Source: Mangrovicella endophytica
Lineage (GTDB): Bacteria; Pseudomonadota; Alphaproteobacteria; Rhizobiales; Rhizobiaceae
DNA: 64,000 nt
Assembly: GCF_002893625.1 (NCBI RefSeq)
Contig: NZ_PKMZ01000012.1
Span: forward strand, 41,634 to 105,633
Direction of reading: 5' to 3'
Part shown: positions 1 through 8,347 of the stretch, piece after piece
Layout: every line of letters starts with the position of its first letter
Position numbering within the stretch: position 1 is the first letter of the stretch
Made by a program: the position numbers and the translations under genes
The notes under the pieces: model-generated
Database searches by the model: none
What the model was told of the DNA's origin: nothing
Seen by the model: only the letters and a program-made list of their open reading frames with translations

Positions 1-1090
1 CCAGGGCATCGTCCACATCATCGGGCCTGAGCAGGGCTTCACCCTGCCAGGTACGACGATCGTCTGCGGCGACAGCCACACCTCGACGCACGGCGCCTTC
101 GGGGCGCTGGCGCACGGCATCGGCACGTCGGAAGTCGAGCATGTGCTCGCCACGCAGACGCTGATCCAGGCCAAGGCCAAGAACATGCTGGTCGAGGTCA
201 ATGGCCAGCTGCCCTTCGGCGTCACCGCCAAGGACATCATTCTCGCCATTATCGGCGAGATCGGCACAGCCGGCGGCACCGGCCACGTCATCGAATATGC
301 CGGCGAGGCGATCCGCTCGCTCTCCATGGAAGGGCGGATGACGATCTGCAACATGTCGATCGAGGGCGGCGCCCGGGCCGGCCTGATCGCGCCGGACGAC
401 GTCACCTTCGATTACCTGCGCGACAAGCCGCGCGCGCCGAAGGGCGAGATGTTCGAGAAGGCGGTCGCTTACTGGCGTACGCTCGCCTCCGACCCCGGGG
501 CGCATTATGACAAGATCGTGCGGCTCGATGCGGCCAACCTGCCGCCCATCGTCTCCTGGGGCTCCTCGCCCGAGGACGTCGTCGGGATCAACGGCGTGGT
601 GCCGGATCCGGCCACCATTCCGGACGAGAACAAGCGCCAGTCAAAGGCGCGCGCGCTCGATTATATGGGCCTGCAGCCCGGCACGCCGATCACCGACATC
701 ACGCTCGACCGCATCTTCATCGGCTCCTGCACCAATGGCCGCATCGAGGATCTGCGGGCGGTTGCCAAGGTCGTCGAGGGCCGCAGGGTCGCCGACGGCG
801 TTTCGGCGATGATCGTGCCGGGATCGGGTCTGGTGAAGGCGCAGGCGGAAGCGGAAGGGCTGGATGTGATCTTCCGCGACGCCGGCTTCGACTGGCGGGA
901 ACCGGGCTGCTCGATGTGCCTCGGCATGAACGAGGACCGGCTGAATCCGCTGGAGCGCTGCGCCTCGACCTCGAACCGCAACTTCGAGGGTCGGCAGGGC
1001 TACAAGGGGCGCACGCACCTCGTGTCACCGGCCATGGCAGCGGCGGCGGCGATTGCCGGCCGCTTTGTCGACATTCGGGAGTGGCACTGA
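1..1090 (+). CDS. leuC: 3-isopropylmalate dehydratase large subunit (5' end missing)
   Basis: This is the C-terminal two thirds or more of LeuC, cut by the window edge; the frame is open from base 2. With LeuD it isomerises 2-isopropylmalate to 3-isopropylmalate in leucine biosynthesis in the cytoplasm. The aconitase-family 4Fe-4S ligands are visible: Cys in [12 protein letters not shown] (around 724-760) and the pair in [15 protein letters not shown] (around 900-945). The active-site stretch [20 protein letters not shown] is also present near 66-125. It ends in TGA after DIREWH. leuD is not next to it: the following genes run on the other strand. Identification is secure; only the start is missing. 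Confidence 0.97.
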   Translation, partial: QGIVHIIGPEQGFTLPGTTIVCGDSHTSTHGAFGALAHGIGTSEVEHVLATQTLIQAKAKNMLVEVNGQLPFGVTAKDIILAIIGEIGTAGGTGHVIEYAGEAIRSLSMEGRMTICNMSIEGGARAGLIAPDDVTFDYLRDKPRAPKGEMFEKAVAYWRTLASDPGAHYDKIVRLDAANLPPIVSWGSSPEDVVGINGVVPDPATIPDENKRQSKARALDYMGLQPGTPITDITLDRIFIGSCTNGRIEDLRAVAKVVEGRRVADGVSAMIVPGSGLVKAQAEAEGLDVIFRDAGFDWREPGCSMCLGMNEDRLNPLERCASTSNRNFEGRQGYKGRTHLVSPAMAAAAAIAGRFVDIREWH

Positions 1091-1341
1091 ACGCCAACTC
1101 GTTCAAAGGTGCGGCCGTCGTAAGGCGGCTGCACTGTGGCCGCGCCGGTAAAGCCTGATCGCCGAGAGGCAGGATGGCTCGCAGCGGTCATGCGAGCTGC
1201 CGAGCGCCGAAGTTCGAAGCCGCCGGGTCAAGCCCAGCTGGTGACAGCCGCCCGGCACCCACCAGGCCTTCTTCTTCAGCGCATCAGGAGCGGCCGGCCC
1301 ACCGGCGCTCCCTTACGCGTTCGATCGTCAGCAAACGAGGA

Positions 1342-2040
1342 TCAGAGCTGATCCTCGTCCTCCTCGTCGGTCTCGGTGCGGCGCATGGAGGTGAGCTTGG
1401 CGAAGACGGCGGCGGCGTCCAGCTCGTCCTCGTCGGACGAAGAGCTCGGCCGGTAATTCTGCGTCTGCGCTGCCGACAGGAGACGCTCCTCCTCCTCCAG
1501 CTCCTCCGTCCGCGGCAGGCCGCGCGAGGCCTTCTCCACCTCGAGATCGAGATCGATCTGCGAGCAGAGGCCGAGCGTCACCGGATCCATCGGCGTCAGA
1601 TTGGCCGAGTTCCAGTGGCTGCGCTCGCGGATCTGCTGGATGGTGTTCTTGGTCGTGCCGACGAGGCGTGAAATCTGCGCGTCCTTCAGCTCGGCGTGAT
1701 TGCGCACCAGCCAGAGGATGGCGTTCGGCCGATCCTGGCGCTTGGACACCGGCGTATAGCGCGGCCCCTTGCGCTTGGCCTCGGGGACGCGGACCTTCGG
1801 CGGCGCGAGCTTCAGCCGGTGCTTCTCGTCCCTCTCGGCGCGCTCGATCTCTTCGCGGCTGAGCTGGCCCGTCATGACGGGATCAAGGCCCTTGATGCCC
1901 TGCGCCGATTCGCCGTCTGCGATGGCCTTCACCTCCAGCGGGTGGAGCGTGCAGAAATCGGCGATCTGCTCGAAGGACAGCGACGTGTTGTCGACGAGCC
2001 AGACGGCAGTCGCCTTCGGCATCAGAAGCTGCTGGGCCAT
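1342..2040 (-). CDS. trcR: TrcR-type cell-cycle transcriptional regulator (DUF1013)
   Basis: A 232-residue protein of the DUF1013/TrcR family, found across alphaproteobacteria and annotated as a cell-cycle transcriptional regulator. The N-terminus (MAQQLLMPKATAVWLVDN) and the central helix-turn-helix-like stretch (DAQISRLVGTTKNTIQQIRE) fit the family. The C-terminus is an acidic Glu/Asp/Ser-rich tail. I chose the ATG at 2040 because AGGAGG lies about nine bases upstream; a longer in-frame reading from 2097 adds 19 non-conserved residues. It lies downstream of, and in the same direction as, the quinone oxidoreductase, 171 bases away. The family match is by recognition; its targets here are unknown. 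Confidence 0.88.
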   Translation of the reverse strand: MAQQLLMPKATAVWLVDNTSLSFEQIADFCTLHPLEVKAIADGESAQGIKGLDPVMTGQLSREEIERAERDEKHRLKLAPPKVRVPEAKRKGPRYTPVSKRQDRPNAILWLVRNHAELKDAQISRLVGTTKNTIQQIRERSHWNSANLTPMDPVTLGLCSQIDLDLEVEKASRGLPRTEELEEEERLLSAAQTQNYRPSSSSDEDELDAAAVFAKLTSMRRTETDEEDEDQL

Positions 2041-2211
2041 GGATACGGTCCTCCTGGTCACCTGCCCGGAACCGGACAAGCTGTGGATGTTCACCACATG
2101 TCTTGGAAAGTACCTGTAGTTATAGGCGCTGACGGCCCTTTCCGCAAGAAATGCCGACGCGTCACCACAGGCTTTTCGACACGGCGGACCGTCACGTCAC
2201 CTGACCTCCGC

Positions 2212-3219
2212 TCAAGCCGCCGCACGGCCGGCCTGCGTCGTCAGGACGATCTTGCCGACGTGGTCCTCGTCCATGTGCCGATGCGCCTCGGCCGCCTCCT
2301 CCAGCCGATAGGTCGCCTCGATCAGCGGGCGCACGCGGCCGGCCTCCAGCAGCGGCCAGACATTTTCGACGAGCGCCTCGGCAATGCCGCGCTTGAAGGC
2401 GGCGGACCGGTTGCGCAGTGTCGAGCCGGTGAGCGTCAGGCGCTTGCGCATGACATGGTTGAGGTCGATCTCGGCAGTGCGGCCGCGCAGGAAGGCGATC
2501 TGCACGATGCGCGCGTCTTCGGCGGCGACATCGAGGTTGCGGTTGACGTAGTCGCCGCCGACCATGTCGAGGATGACGTCGACACCCCGGCCGTCCGTTC
2601 TGGCGCGCAACGCTTCGACGAAGTCGCCCTTGCGATAATCGACGCAGAGCTCGGCGCCGAGCCTTTCGGCCGCCGCGCATTTGTCGGCGCTGCCGGCGGT
2701 TGCGAACACCTTGGCGCCGAAGGCGCTCGCCAGCTGGATCGCCGTCGTGCCTATACCGGAGGTGCCGCCATGGACGAGGAAGTTCTCGCCTGCCTTCAGG
2801 CCGGCGCGCTGAAAGACGTTCTGCCAGACGGTGAAGAAGGTTTCCGGTATTGCCGCCGCCGCCGCCATCGAGATGCCAGCTGGAACAGGCAGGACGCTGC
2901 CTTCGTCGGCCACGGCATACTCGGCATAACCGCCGCCCGGCAGCAGCGCCATCACGGCATCGCCCGGCGAGAACCGCGCCACCCCATCGCCGCAGCGGAC
3001 GACGCGCCCCGCGACCTCCAGTCCCGGCCAGTCCGGCGCCCCCGGCGGCGGGGGATAGGCGCCCTTGCGCTGCAGGATGTCCGGCCGGTTCACCCCGGCG
3101 GCATGAACCTCGATCAGCACCTCGCCCGCCGCGGGTTCCGGCCTCGAACGCTCGCCCGGCACCAGCACCTCCGGCCCGCCGAAGCCATCCACCAGGACTG
3201 CCGTCATCGTCTCGGCCAT
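2212..3219 (-). CDS. NAD(P)H:quinone oxidoreductase, zinc-free MDR superfamily (PIG3-like)
   Basis: A 335-residue medium-chain dehydrogenase/reductase of the quinone oxidoreductase (PIG3/TP53I3) branch. It carries the GroES-like N-terminal domain (GEVLIEVHAAGVNRPDILQR; PGLEVAGRV) and a Rossmann fold with the nucleotide-binding run VHGGTSGIGTTAIQLA at about residue 147. The structural zinc cysteines of alcohol dehydrogenases are absent, as expected for quinone reductases. It probably reduces quinones or electrophiles with NADPH in the cytoplasm. It is transcribed leftward towards trcR and starts at an ATG at 3219. The substrate cannot be read from sequence. Confidence 0.93.
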   Translation of the reverse strand: MAETMTAVLVDGFGGPEVLVPGERSRPEPAAGEVLIEVHAAGVNRPDILQRKGAYPPPPGAPDWPGLEVAGRVVRCGDGVARFSPGDAVMALLPGGGYAEYAVADEGSVLPVPAGISMAAAAAIPETFFTVWQNVFQRAGLKAGENFLVHGGTSGIGTTAIQLASAFGAKVFATAGSADKCAAAERLGAELCVDYRKGDFVEALRARTDGRGVDVILDMVGGDYVNRNLDVAAEDARIVQIAFLRGRTAEIDLNHVMRKRLTLTGSTLRNRSAAFKRGIAEALVENVWPLLEAGRVRPLIEATYRLEEAAEAHRHMDEDHVGKIVLTTQAGRAAA

Positions 3220-3309
3220 ATCAGTTGAACCTCATCCACATGCTTTGCTGCGGCGAGAGGTAGCGCCAAGACTTAAGAAAACGAACCCGCATTAATCCTC
3301 CGTCAAGCT

Positions 3310-3426
3310 TTACGGTGTTTAACTGCAGTCAGTCCGGTTCGCCGGATAGATGGCGCGCTGGCCGCGTCGTTTGACGCCTCCCTGTTGAAACTCCTGAGAG
3401 CCGCCCCGCTGCGGCTCTTTTTTTTT
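3310..3426 (+). ncRNA. candidate trans-acting small RNA with CCTCCC motif and intrinsic terminator
   Basis: Between two divergent genes there is a rightward structure with no ORF. It consists of a TCCGG-TTCG-CCGGA tetraloop hairpin at 3333-3346, a GGCGCG/CGCGTC stem around 3352-3369, a CCTCCCTG stretch at 3377-3384, and a textbook terminator: stem AGAGCCGC/GCGGCTCT at 3397-3404 and 3411-3418, followed by Ts to 3426. No rightward coding gene precedes it, so the terminator appears to end its own transcript. CCUCCC is the anti-Shine-Dalgarno motif of several alphaproteobacterial Hfq-dependent sRNAs. The 5' end is estimated, and I cannot assign it to a named family. Confidence 0.55.
3397..3426 (+). 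terminator. intrinsic terminator of the candidate sRNA
   Basis: Perfect 8-bp stem (3397-3404 with 3411-3418), 6-base loop and a T tract from 3418 to 3426. It points rightward although both flanking coding regions begin by diverging from this gap. Confidence 0.85.
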
Positions 3427-3608
3427 GCGCGTTGAAATCGCAGGCGTTGCCTGAACGAAACAGGGCTAACGCGCGTTAACCACGCTCTTCGCAGCGGCTT
3501 GCCAAAGAGCCCGTCTCCAAGCAGGGTCGCCGGACGCTTCACAGGTGCGAAAGGCTGGCGCATGCCGGCTGCGGCACTGTTCGTGCTTTCGAGAGTTGCC
3601 GCCACCCC

Positions 3609-4136
3609 ATGACCACGCAGATTCCGACTCTGATGGACGACGACCGCACCATCCGCCTCGCCGAGCACCTCGCCTTCTCGCGCTCGTTCCAGCCGCTGTT
3701 CAACGAGGGTATGGCGCTGGTCGACGAGACGGCGCTCTATCTCGACGGCGAAGGACGCACGGCGGCCAAGGCGCTGTCGAAGCCTGCGGCGACGCTCTAC
3801 GCCGCGGAATCGATGCGCCTGACGACGCGTCTGATGCAGGTCGCCTCCTGGCTGCTGCTGCAGCGCGCCGCCAACCAGGGCGACATGTCGCGCGCGCAGG
3901 TGGAAGCCGAGAAGGTGAAGGTCCGGCTCGAAGGGCTCGGCACGGGCCGCGAGTCGCCGCAATTCGGCGACCTGCCGGCAGCCTTCCGCTCACTGGTGGA
4001 GCGCGCGCTGAAGCTCGAGCGCCGCATCGCCATGCTCGACCGCGAGATCTATGGCGGCGCCGGCGCGGCGGCGGAGGAGATCGGCAATCCCGTCGGCGAG
4101 CAGATCAACCTTCTGAAGACCGCCTTCCTGCGCTAA
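3609..4136 (+). CDS. rcdA: RcdA family protein (DUF1465), regulator of CtrA degradation
   Basis: A 175-residue DUF1465 protein, the family of Caulobacter RcdA. RcdA acts with CpdR and PopA to deliver CtrA to the ClpXP protease at the G1-S transition. The family features seen are the N-terminal AEHLAFSRSFQPLFNEGMALV region, the helical middle (ESMRLTTRLMQVASWLLLQRA) and the short conserved C-terminus (QINLLKTAFLR). It stands alone between a candidate sRNA and convergent rpmE and is followed by its own terminator. The start at 3609 has only a weak ribosome-binding site. A CpdR gene lies later in this window (61460), so two parts of the same proteolytic hierarchy are present. Confidence 0.9.
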   Translation: MTTQIPTLMDDDRTIRLAEHLAFSRSFQPLFNEGMALVDETALYLDGEGRTAAKALSKPAATLYAAESMRLTTRLMQVASWLLLQRAANQGDMSRAQVEAEKVKVRLEGLGTGRESPQFGDLPAAFRSLVERALKLERRIAMLDREIYGGAGAAAEEIGNPVGEQINLLKTAFLR

Positions 4137-4163
4137 AGCGCAACATTCGGGAACGACATTCGA

Positions 4164-4195
4164 GGCCTGGCGCAATCAAAGCGCCGGGCCTTTTT
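4164..4195 (+). terminator. intrinsic terminator after rcdA
   Basis: Stem GGCCTGGCGC (4164-4173) pairs with GCGCCGGGCC (4181-4190) through one G-U wobble and is followed by TTTTT. Confidence 0.85.
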
Positions 4196-4269
4196 CGTTG
4201 GGCAGGCCTCTTGCCACGTTGGCGCCGGCGACCGCCGACTATCCAGTCGTCCAGGACGTTGGAAACGAC

Positions 4270-4300
4270 AAAGGCCCGGCGCGCGAGCAGCCGGGCCTTT
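4270..4300 (-). terminator. terminator after rpmE
   Basis: AAAGGCCCGGC at 4270-4280 pairs perfectly with GCCGGGCCTTT at 4290-4300. Read leftward it lies 46 bases past the rpmE stop and ends in a T-rich stretch. Confidence 0.7.
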
Positions 4301-4346
4301 GCTTGAGTAGATGCGACCGCCGGAACAGCCGGCCGCGCAAGCCGTC

Positions 4347-4568
4347 TTAGATGCCGAGGCCTTCGTAACGCTTCTTGAAGCGCGACACGCGGCCGCCGCG
4401 GTCGAGCAGCTGCTGGTTGCCGCCGGTCCAGGCCGGATGGCTGGTCGGGTCGATGTCGAGGTTCATCTTGTCGCCCTCGCCGCCCCAGGTCGAGCGGGTC
4501 TGGTACTCGGTGCCGTTCGTCATCACGACGGTGATCGTGTGGTAGTCCGGATGGATGCCGTTCTTCAT
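4347..4568 (-). CDS. rpmE: 50S ribosomal protein L31, cysteine-free form
   Basis: 73-residue bL31 ([19 protein letters not shown]..., ending [14 protein letters not shown]), a protein of the large ribosomal subunit at the intersubunit bridge. It has no cysteines, so it is the C-minus (zinc-independent) type usual in this order. The ATG at 4568 is supported by AGGACCAAGG just upstream; an in-frame extension to 4646 adds residues unlike L31. The gene is convergent with rcdA and divergent from the ABC exporter that starts at about 4726. Confidence 0.97.
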   Translation of the reverse strand: MKNGIHPDYHTITVVMTNGTEYQTRSTWGGEGDKMNLDIDPTSHPAWTGGNQQLLDRGGRVSRFKKRYEGLGI

Positions 4569-4725
4569 CGCCTTGGTCCTGTTCAATGCCGTCGCACCGT
4601 CTGCCCAAGCCTGCGGCAACCGGGAAAGACCCGCGGGCGCCAGCATCGATGTCTGAGGAGCCGGAAAGCGCTTTGGCTTTCAAATTCAGGGGTGAGCCTA
4701 TACATGAGGGCCCAAACAGGCACAA

Positions 4726-6567
4726 GTGCGAGAGCGGCGAGTTCAGGACGTGCGTAAACCGAAAGCAGAACGCGCCCCGGCCGAGCGCCGGCAGCGCGAT
4801 CTGAAGCCGCTGGCCCGGCTCAATCCCTACATGGCGCGCTATAAGGGACTTCTGGTCGGCGCTGCCGTGTCGCTCGCTATCGCTGCCGTCGCGACGCTGG
4901 CCTTGCCGATCGCGGTTCGCCGCGTCATCGACCACGGCTTCCAGAATTCCGATTCCGGGTTCATCGACGCCTATTTCATGATGCTGATCGCACTGGCGGC
5001 GGTTCTCGCCCTCGCCAGCGCCGGCCGCTACTACTTCGTCATCACCCTCGGGGAGCGCGTGGTCGCGGATCTGCGCAAGGACGTCTTCGAGCACATCACC
5101 CGCCTGTCCGCCGCCTTCTACGACAAGGCGCTGTCCGGCGAGATCGTCTCGCGTCTGACGGCCGACACGACGCAGATCAAGTCTGCGGTGGGTGCGACGA
5201 CCTCCGTCGCGCTGCGCAACGCCATCCTCTTCATCGGCGCCATTGCGATGATGGCGGTGACCAGCCCGCAGCTTTCGCTGATCGTCATCGGCGCGATCCC
5301 GGTGATCGTGCTGCCGCTGATCGCCTTCGGCCGCTCCGTGCGCAAGCGTTCGCGCCTGGCGCAGGACACCCTCGCCGAGGCAACCGCCTATGCCAGCGAG
5401 GCGATCGGCGCGATGCGCACCGTCCAGGCGTTTACCAGCGAGGGCACGGCGAGCGGCCGCTTCTCGCGCGCCGTGGACACTGCCTTCGGGGCCGCACGCT
5501 CCTCGGTAACGGCGCGCGCCTTCCTGACAGCTTTCGCGATCTTCCTGATCTTCACCTCCATCGTCGCGGTGCTCTGGGTGGGTGCACAGCAGGTGATCGC
5601 CGGTACCATGTCGCCGGGTACGCTCGGTCAGTTCCTGCTCTATTCCGTCTTTGCCGCCGGCGCGCTCGGCTCGCTGTCGGAAGTCTGGGGCGAGCTGGCG
5701 CAGGCCGCCGGTGCCGCCGAGCGGCTGACCGAGCTTCTCGCGGAAGTACCGACCGTCGACAGCCCCGCGGTGCCAGTGCCGCTGCCGACGCCGTCGCGCG
5801 GCTCCGTCCGCTTCGAGAACGTCTCCTTCGCCTATCCGACACGGCGCGACCGACCGACCGTCGAGGGCCTCTCATTCGAAGTGCAGCCGGGCGAGACGGT
5901 GGCGCTTGTCGGCCCATCCGGTGCTGGCAAGTCGACCGTCTTCGCCCTGATCGAGCGCTTCTACGACGCCGTCTCGGGCCGCGTCCTGATCGACGGCGTC
6001 GACGTTCGCGAGGCCGATCTGCGGGTGCTGCGCGACCGGCTGGCACTGGTGCCGCAGGACGTCACCATCTTTGCCGCGACAGCGGCCGAGAATATCGGCT
6101 TCGGCGATCCTTCCGCTTCCGATGTTCGGATCGAGGCGGCGGCACAGGCTGCGCTTGCCAGCGGCTTCATCGAAGCCATGGAGAAAGGCTACGAGACGGA
6201 GATCGGCGAGCGCGGCATCACGCTGTCGGGCGGCCAGCGCCAGCGCATCGCGATTGCCCGCGCCATCCTGCGTGACGCGCCGATCCTCCTCCTGGACGAG
6301 GCGACGTCAGCGCTCGACGCCGAAAGCGAGGTGCTGGTGCAGAAGGCTCTGGAACAGCTGATGCGCGGGCGCACGACGATCGTCATTGCGCATCGTCTTG
6401 CGACCGTCCTGAAGGCTGACCGCATCCTCGTGATGGATGGAGGCCGGATCGTCGAAGAAGGCACGCACCAGAGCCTGATCACCCGTGGCGGCCTCTATGC
6501 CAAGCTGGCGCGGCTGCAGTTCGAAGCCGGCAGCGCCGGCCTCTACGAAGGTGCCGCGGCGGAGTAG
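4726..6567 (+). CDS. ABC exporter, fused permease and ATPase (MsbA/LapB-like half transporter)
   Basis: About 610 residues with an ABC type-1 exporter membrane domain (six predicted helices, residues ~35-330) and a C-terminal ATPase. The ATPase shows Walker A GPSGAGKST, a Q-loop, signature LSGGQRQRIAIARA, Walker B ILLLDEATSALD and the H-loop histidine in IVIAHRLAT. It should work as a homodimer in the inner membrane exporting a lipid, peptide or drug; the substrate cannot be told. Both possible starts are GTG (4726 or 4750), and the conserved part begins after about residue 28. It is a single gene with no partner. Confidence 0.9.
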   Translation: MRERRVQDVRKPKAERAPAERRQRDLKPLARLNPYMARYKGLLVGAAVSLAIAAVATLALPIAVRRVIDHGFQNSDSGFIDAYFMMLIALAAVLALASAGRYYFVITLGERVVADLRKDVFEHITRLSAAFYDKALSGEIVSRLTADTTQIKSAVGATTSVALRNAILFIGAIAMMAVTSPQLSLIVIGAIPVIVLPLIAFGRSVRKRSRLAQDTLAEATAYASEAIGAMRTVQAFTSEGTASGRFSRAVDTAFGAARSSVTARAFLTAFAIFLIFTSIVAVLWVGAQQVIAGTMSPGTLGQFLLYSVFAAGALGSLSEVWGELAQAAGAAERLTELLAEVPTVDSPAVPVPLPTPSRGSVRFENVSFAYPTRRDRPTVEGLSFEVQPGETVALVGPSGAGKSTVFALIERFYDAVSGRVLIDGVDVREADLRVLRDRLALVPQDVTIFAATAAENIGFGDPSASDVRIEAAAQAALASGFIEAMEKGYETEIGERGITLSGGQRQRIAIARAILRDAPILLLDEATSALDAESEVLVQKALEQLMRGRTTIVIAHRLATVLKADRILVMDGGRIVEEGTHQSLITRGGLYAKLARLQFEAGSAGLYEGAAAE

Positions 6568-6917
6568 TCGCCACGGCACCACGGCGCATTGGCCGTCCCG
6601 AAGCGCCCGCGCCATGGCCGCCCGGCAACCTGCCGCTTTAGTCTCATAGCACTTATGTGCCTGACGAACGATCGGACAGGCAACGCATCCCGGATGCAGC
6701 TCGTTCCCAGCGAGCGGGCTCGAATACTGACCGGCTTCACCGAGGGCGCCGCGTCGGAACGCACAGCCTGGCGGGGCGGTATATCCGGCTCAGGGCACCC
6801 TAGTTCCGGAGGAACTGGTTCGCAGTCTCGGCCGGTCGGGACGAGGTGGCCGATCGTCAGGGCCGATCGTAGAGGATTTATCCGCCCCGGCGGCGGATCG
6901 CTTCAAGGGCATTCCGC
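6568..6917. other. non-coding gap between the ABC exporter and the hypothetical pair
   Basis: About 350 bases with no ORF I trust. The one notable element is a short inverted repeat AGTTCC-GGA-GGAACT at about 6802-6816. I see no terminator with a T tract and no RNA gene. Confidence 0.4.
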
Positions 6918-7427
6918 TTGCGCACGATCACTACACTTCACCTGGAGCATACGCGGCAGTTGTTCTTCGGGGAGCGGGAGCGCCGCGAGTCGATCCGCAG
7001 CAGCCTCAGCACGCCGGTTGCAGCGATCTCCTTTGCCGTTTTCGCGCTCAGCACGCTGTCGGCGGCAGTCGACGCCTCACGCTGGCGCGACGGCATCACC
7101 TTGGCCATTCTCGCGCTGGGCTCGGCCGCGGTCCTGGCACTGTTCAGCTCAGCATACCAGGTCGTGAAGTCGGAGTGGCTCTTCGTTTATCATGAGCCGC
7201 CGCGACTGACCGACATCGTCGATCTCGGCACCGAAACAGCTGAGGCCGAGGAAGAGCGGCTGCGGGGCGTTCTCGCCGCCAGCTATGCCGTCGCCTACGA
7301 GCAATACCTGCAGGGTAATGCGATCAGTTCGCGGTGCCGCACCTGGGCGCTGCGCCTGATCCTGGCGTCGCTGCTTCTTCAGGCCGTCGCCTTCGCCCTT
7401 CTCCCGTTCCATCAGACCGGGTCGTGA
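6918..7427 (+). CDS. unrecognised small membrane protein, three predicted helices
   Basis: A 169-residue protein I do not recognise. The N-terminal ~30 residues are charged. Two hydrophobic helices follow (VAAISFAVFALSTLSAA and ITLAILALGSAAVLALFSSA, ~residues 33-83), then a soluble acidic middle (TDIVDLGTETAEAEEERL) and a third helix near the C-terminus (ALRLILASLLLQAVAFALL). The start is a TTG at 6918 and is uncertain. It ends three bases before the next small gene, so the two are probably co-translated. The layout resembles SLATT-like membrane effectors, but that is only a topology similarity. Confidence 0.6.
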   Translation: MRTITTLHLEHTRQLFFGERERRESIRSSLSTPVAAISFAVFALSTLSAAVDASRWRDGITLAILALGSAAVLALFSSAYQVVKSEWLFVYHEPPRLTDIVDLGTETAEAEEERLRGVLAASYAVAYEQYLQGNAISSRCRTWALRLILASLLLQAVAFALLPFHQTGS

Positions 7428-7430
7428 CCG

Positions 7431-7655
7431 ATGCCGATCTTCGACAGGCTTCTCACCCGCCGCTACACAGAACGTCGCTTCGCTGCCCTGCAGCCGCGCG
7501 TCCGTTCACGCCTCGCGCTTGCCGCCCGGCACTTGGCGGAACAGGAAGAGGACATCTCGGCCAGCCTCGGACTTTCTGTTCCGCCGCGACTCCTGCTGAT
7601 CGACGAAGAGGAAGCCGTCATCGTCAGGCCGGCCGATCGCGATGTTCCGCAATAG
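7431..7655 (+). CDS. unrecognised 74-residue protein downstream of the membrane protein
   Basis: A short basic N-terminal half (FDRLLTRRYTERRFAALQPRVRSRL) is followed by an acidic C-terminal half ending in PADRDVPQ. There are no membrane segments and no family I know. The ATG is three bases after the preceding stop (TGACCGATG), which argues for translational coupling with the membrane protein. Coding status rests on this spacing and on typical codon use; it could be spurious. Confidence 0.45.
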   Translation: MPIFDRLLTRRYTERRFAALQPRVRSRLALAARHLAEQEEDISASLGLSVPPRLLLIDEEEAVIVRPADRDVPQ

Positions 7656-7683
7656 TCCCCATCGCAGGCGACGAAGGCACCTG

Positions 7684-8106
7684 TCAGCCGGCGCCGAGCG
7701 TCTGACGCAGGCTGTCCTCCCGCTCGGCGAGTTCCGGTGTAAACGCCTCACCGAAGTCGGCGGCCTCGAAGAGCGGGCGGATCTCGATCTCGCTGCGGGT
7801 CGGCATCGGATTGGGGCAGCGCTTCACCCACTCGACCGCCTCGGCCATATCCTTCACCTGCCAGAGCCAGAAGCCGGCGACGAGCTCGTTCGTTGCCAAA
7901 AATGGCCCGTCGACTTCGGTGCGGCTCGACCCGTCGAACACGACGCGTTTGCCCTTCGAGCTCGGATGCAGCCCCTCCCCCGCTAGGATGATACCAGCGG
8001 CCGCAAGCTCCTCGTTGAAGCGCCCCATCGCTTCGAAGTCCGCCGTCGACGGCATAGTGCCGGCCTCGCTCGCCTCGGTCGCCTTCACCATAACCATCAC
8101 GCGCAT
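7684..8106 (-). CDS. YciI-like (DGPF-domain) protein
   Basis: A 140-residue YCII/DGPF-family protein. It starts with the beta-strand MRVMVMVKATE and carries the motif DGPF (in TEVDGPFLATNELVAGFWLWQV) around residue 70. These ferredoxin-like dimers are often encoded beside ECF sigma factors in other bacteria; no sigma factor is adjacent here. Function is unknown, and enzymatic or stress-related roles are only inferred for the family. It is convergent with the hypothetical pair and divergent from chrA. Confidence 0.85.
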   Translation of the reverse strand: MRVMVMVKATEASEAGTMPSTADFEAMGRFNEELAAAGIILAGEGLHPSSKGKRVVFDGSSRTEVDGPFLATNELVAGFWLWQVKDMAEAVEWVKRCPNPMPTRSEIEIRPLFEAADFGEAFTPELAEREDSLRQTLGAG

Positions 8107-8347
8107 CGCAGCCCCTCCGTCTTGGTTGATATCAACGCTACCGGATTACGGATACCTGCTCAATGCTGCGCCGGTCTTGATCCTGGCATTCCGCGCCTCA
8201 GGCAACTCTAGCCGCGGCGGGCGGTGGAGGCCGGCGATCCGGGTCGGTATGTTGCGATCGCGGGGGAGGCTGATCGCGGGGCCCGGCGGACCGAACGGCC
8301 AAGCCCTGAGGTGCGACGTCGTCACCAGCGTGTCACGGGATTGTCGC

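Noticed and set aside
1696..3228. 510-codon rightward ORF
   Set aside because: It lies opposite trcR and the quinone oxidoreductase, which have conserved domains and good starts; it shows no motif.
4105..5094. 329-codon leftward ORF over rpmE and the ABC exporter start
   Set aside because: It is antisense to conserved coding sequence and runs in a different frame from rpmE, with no domain.
6802..6816. AGTTCCGGAGGAACT inverted repeat as an EcfG or operator site
   Set aside because: GGAAC is present but no CGTT-type -10 follows at the right spacing, and the repeat is too short to claim an operator.
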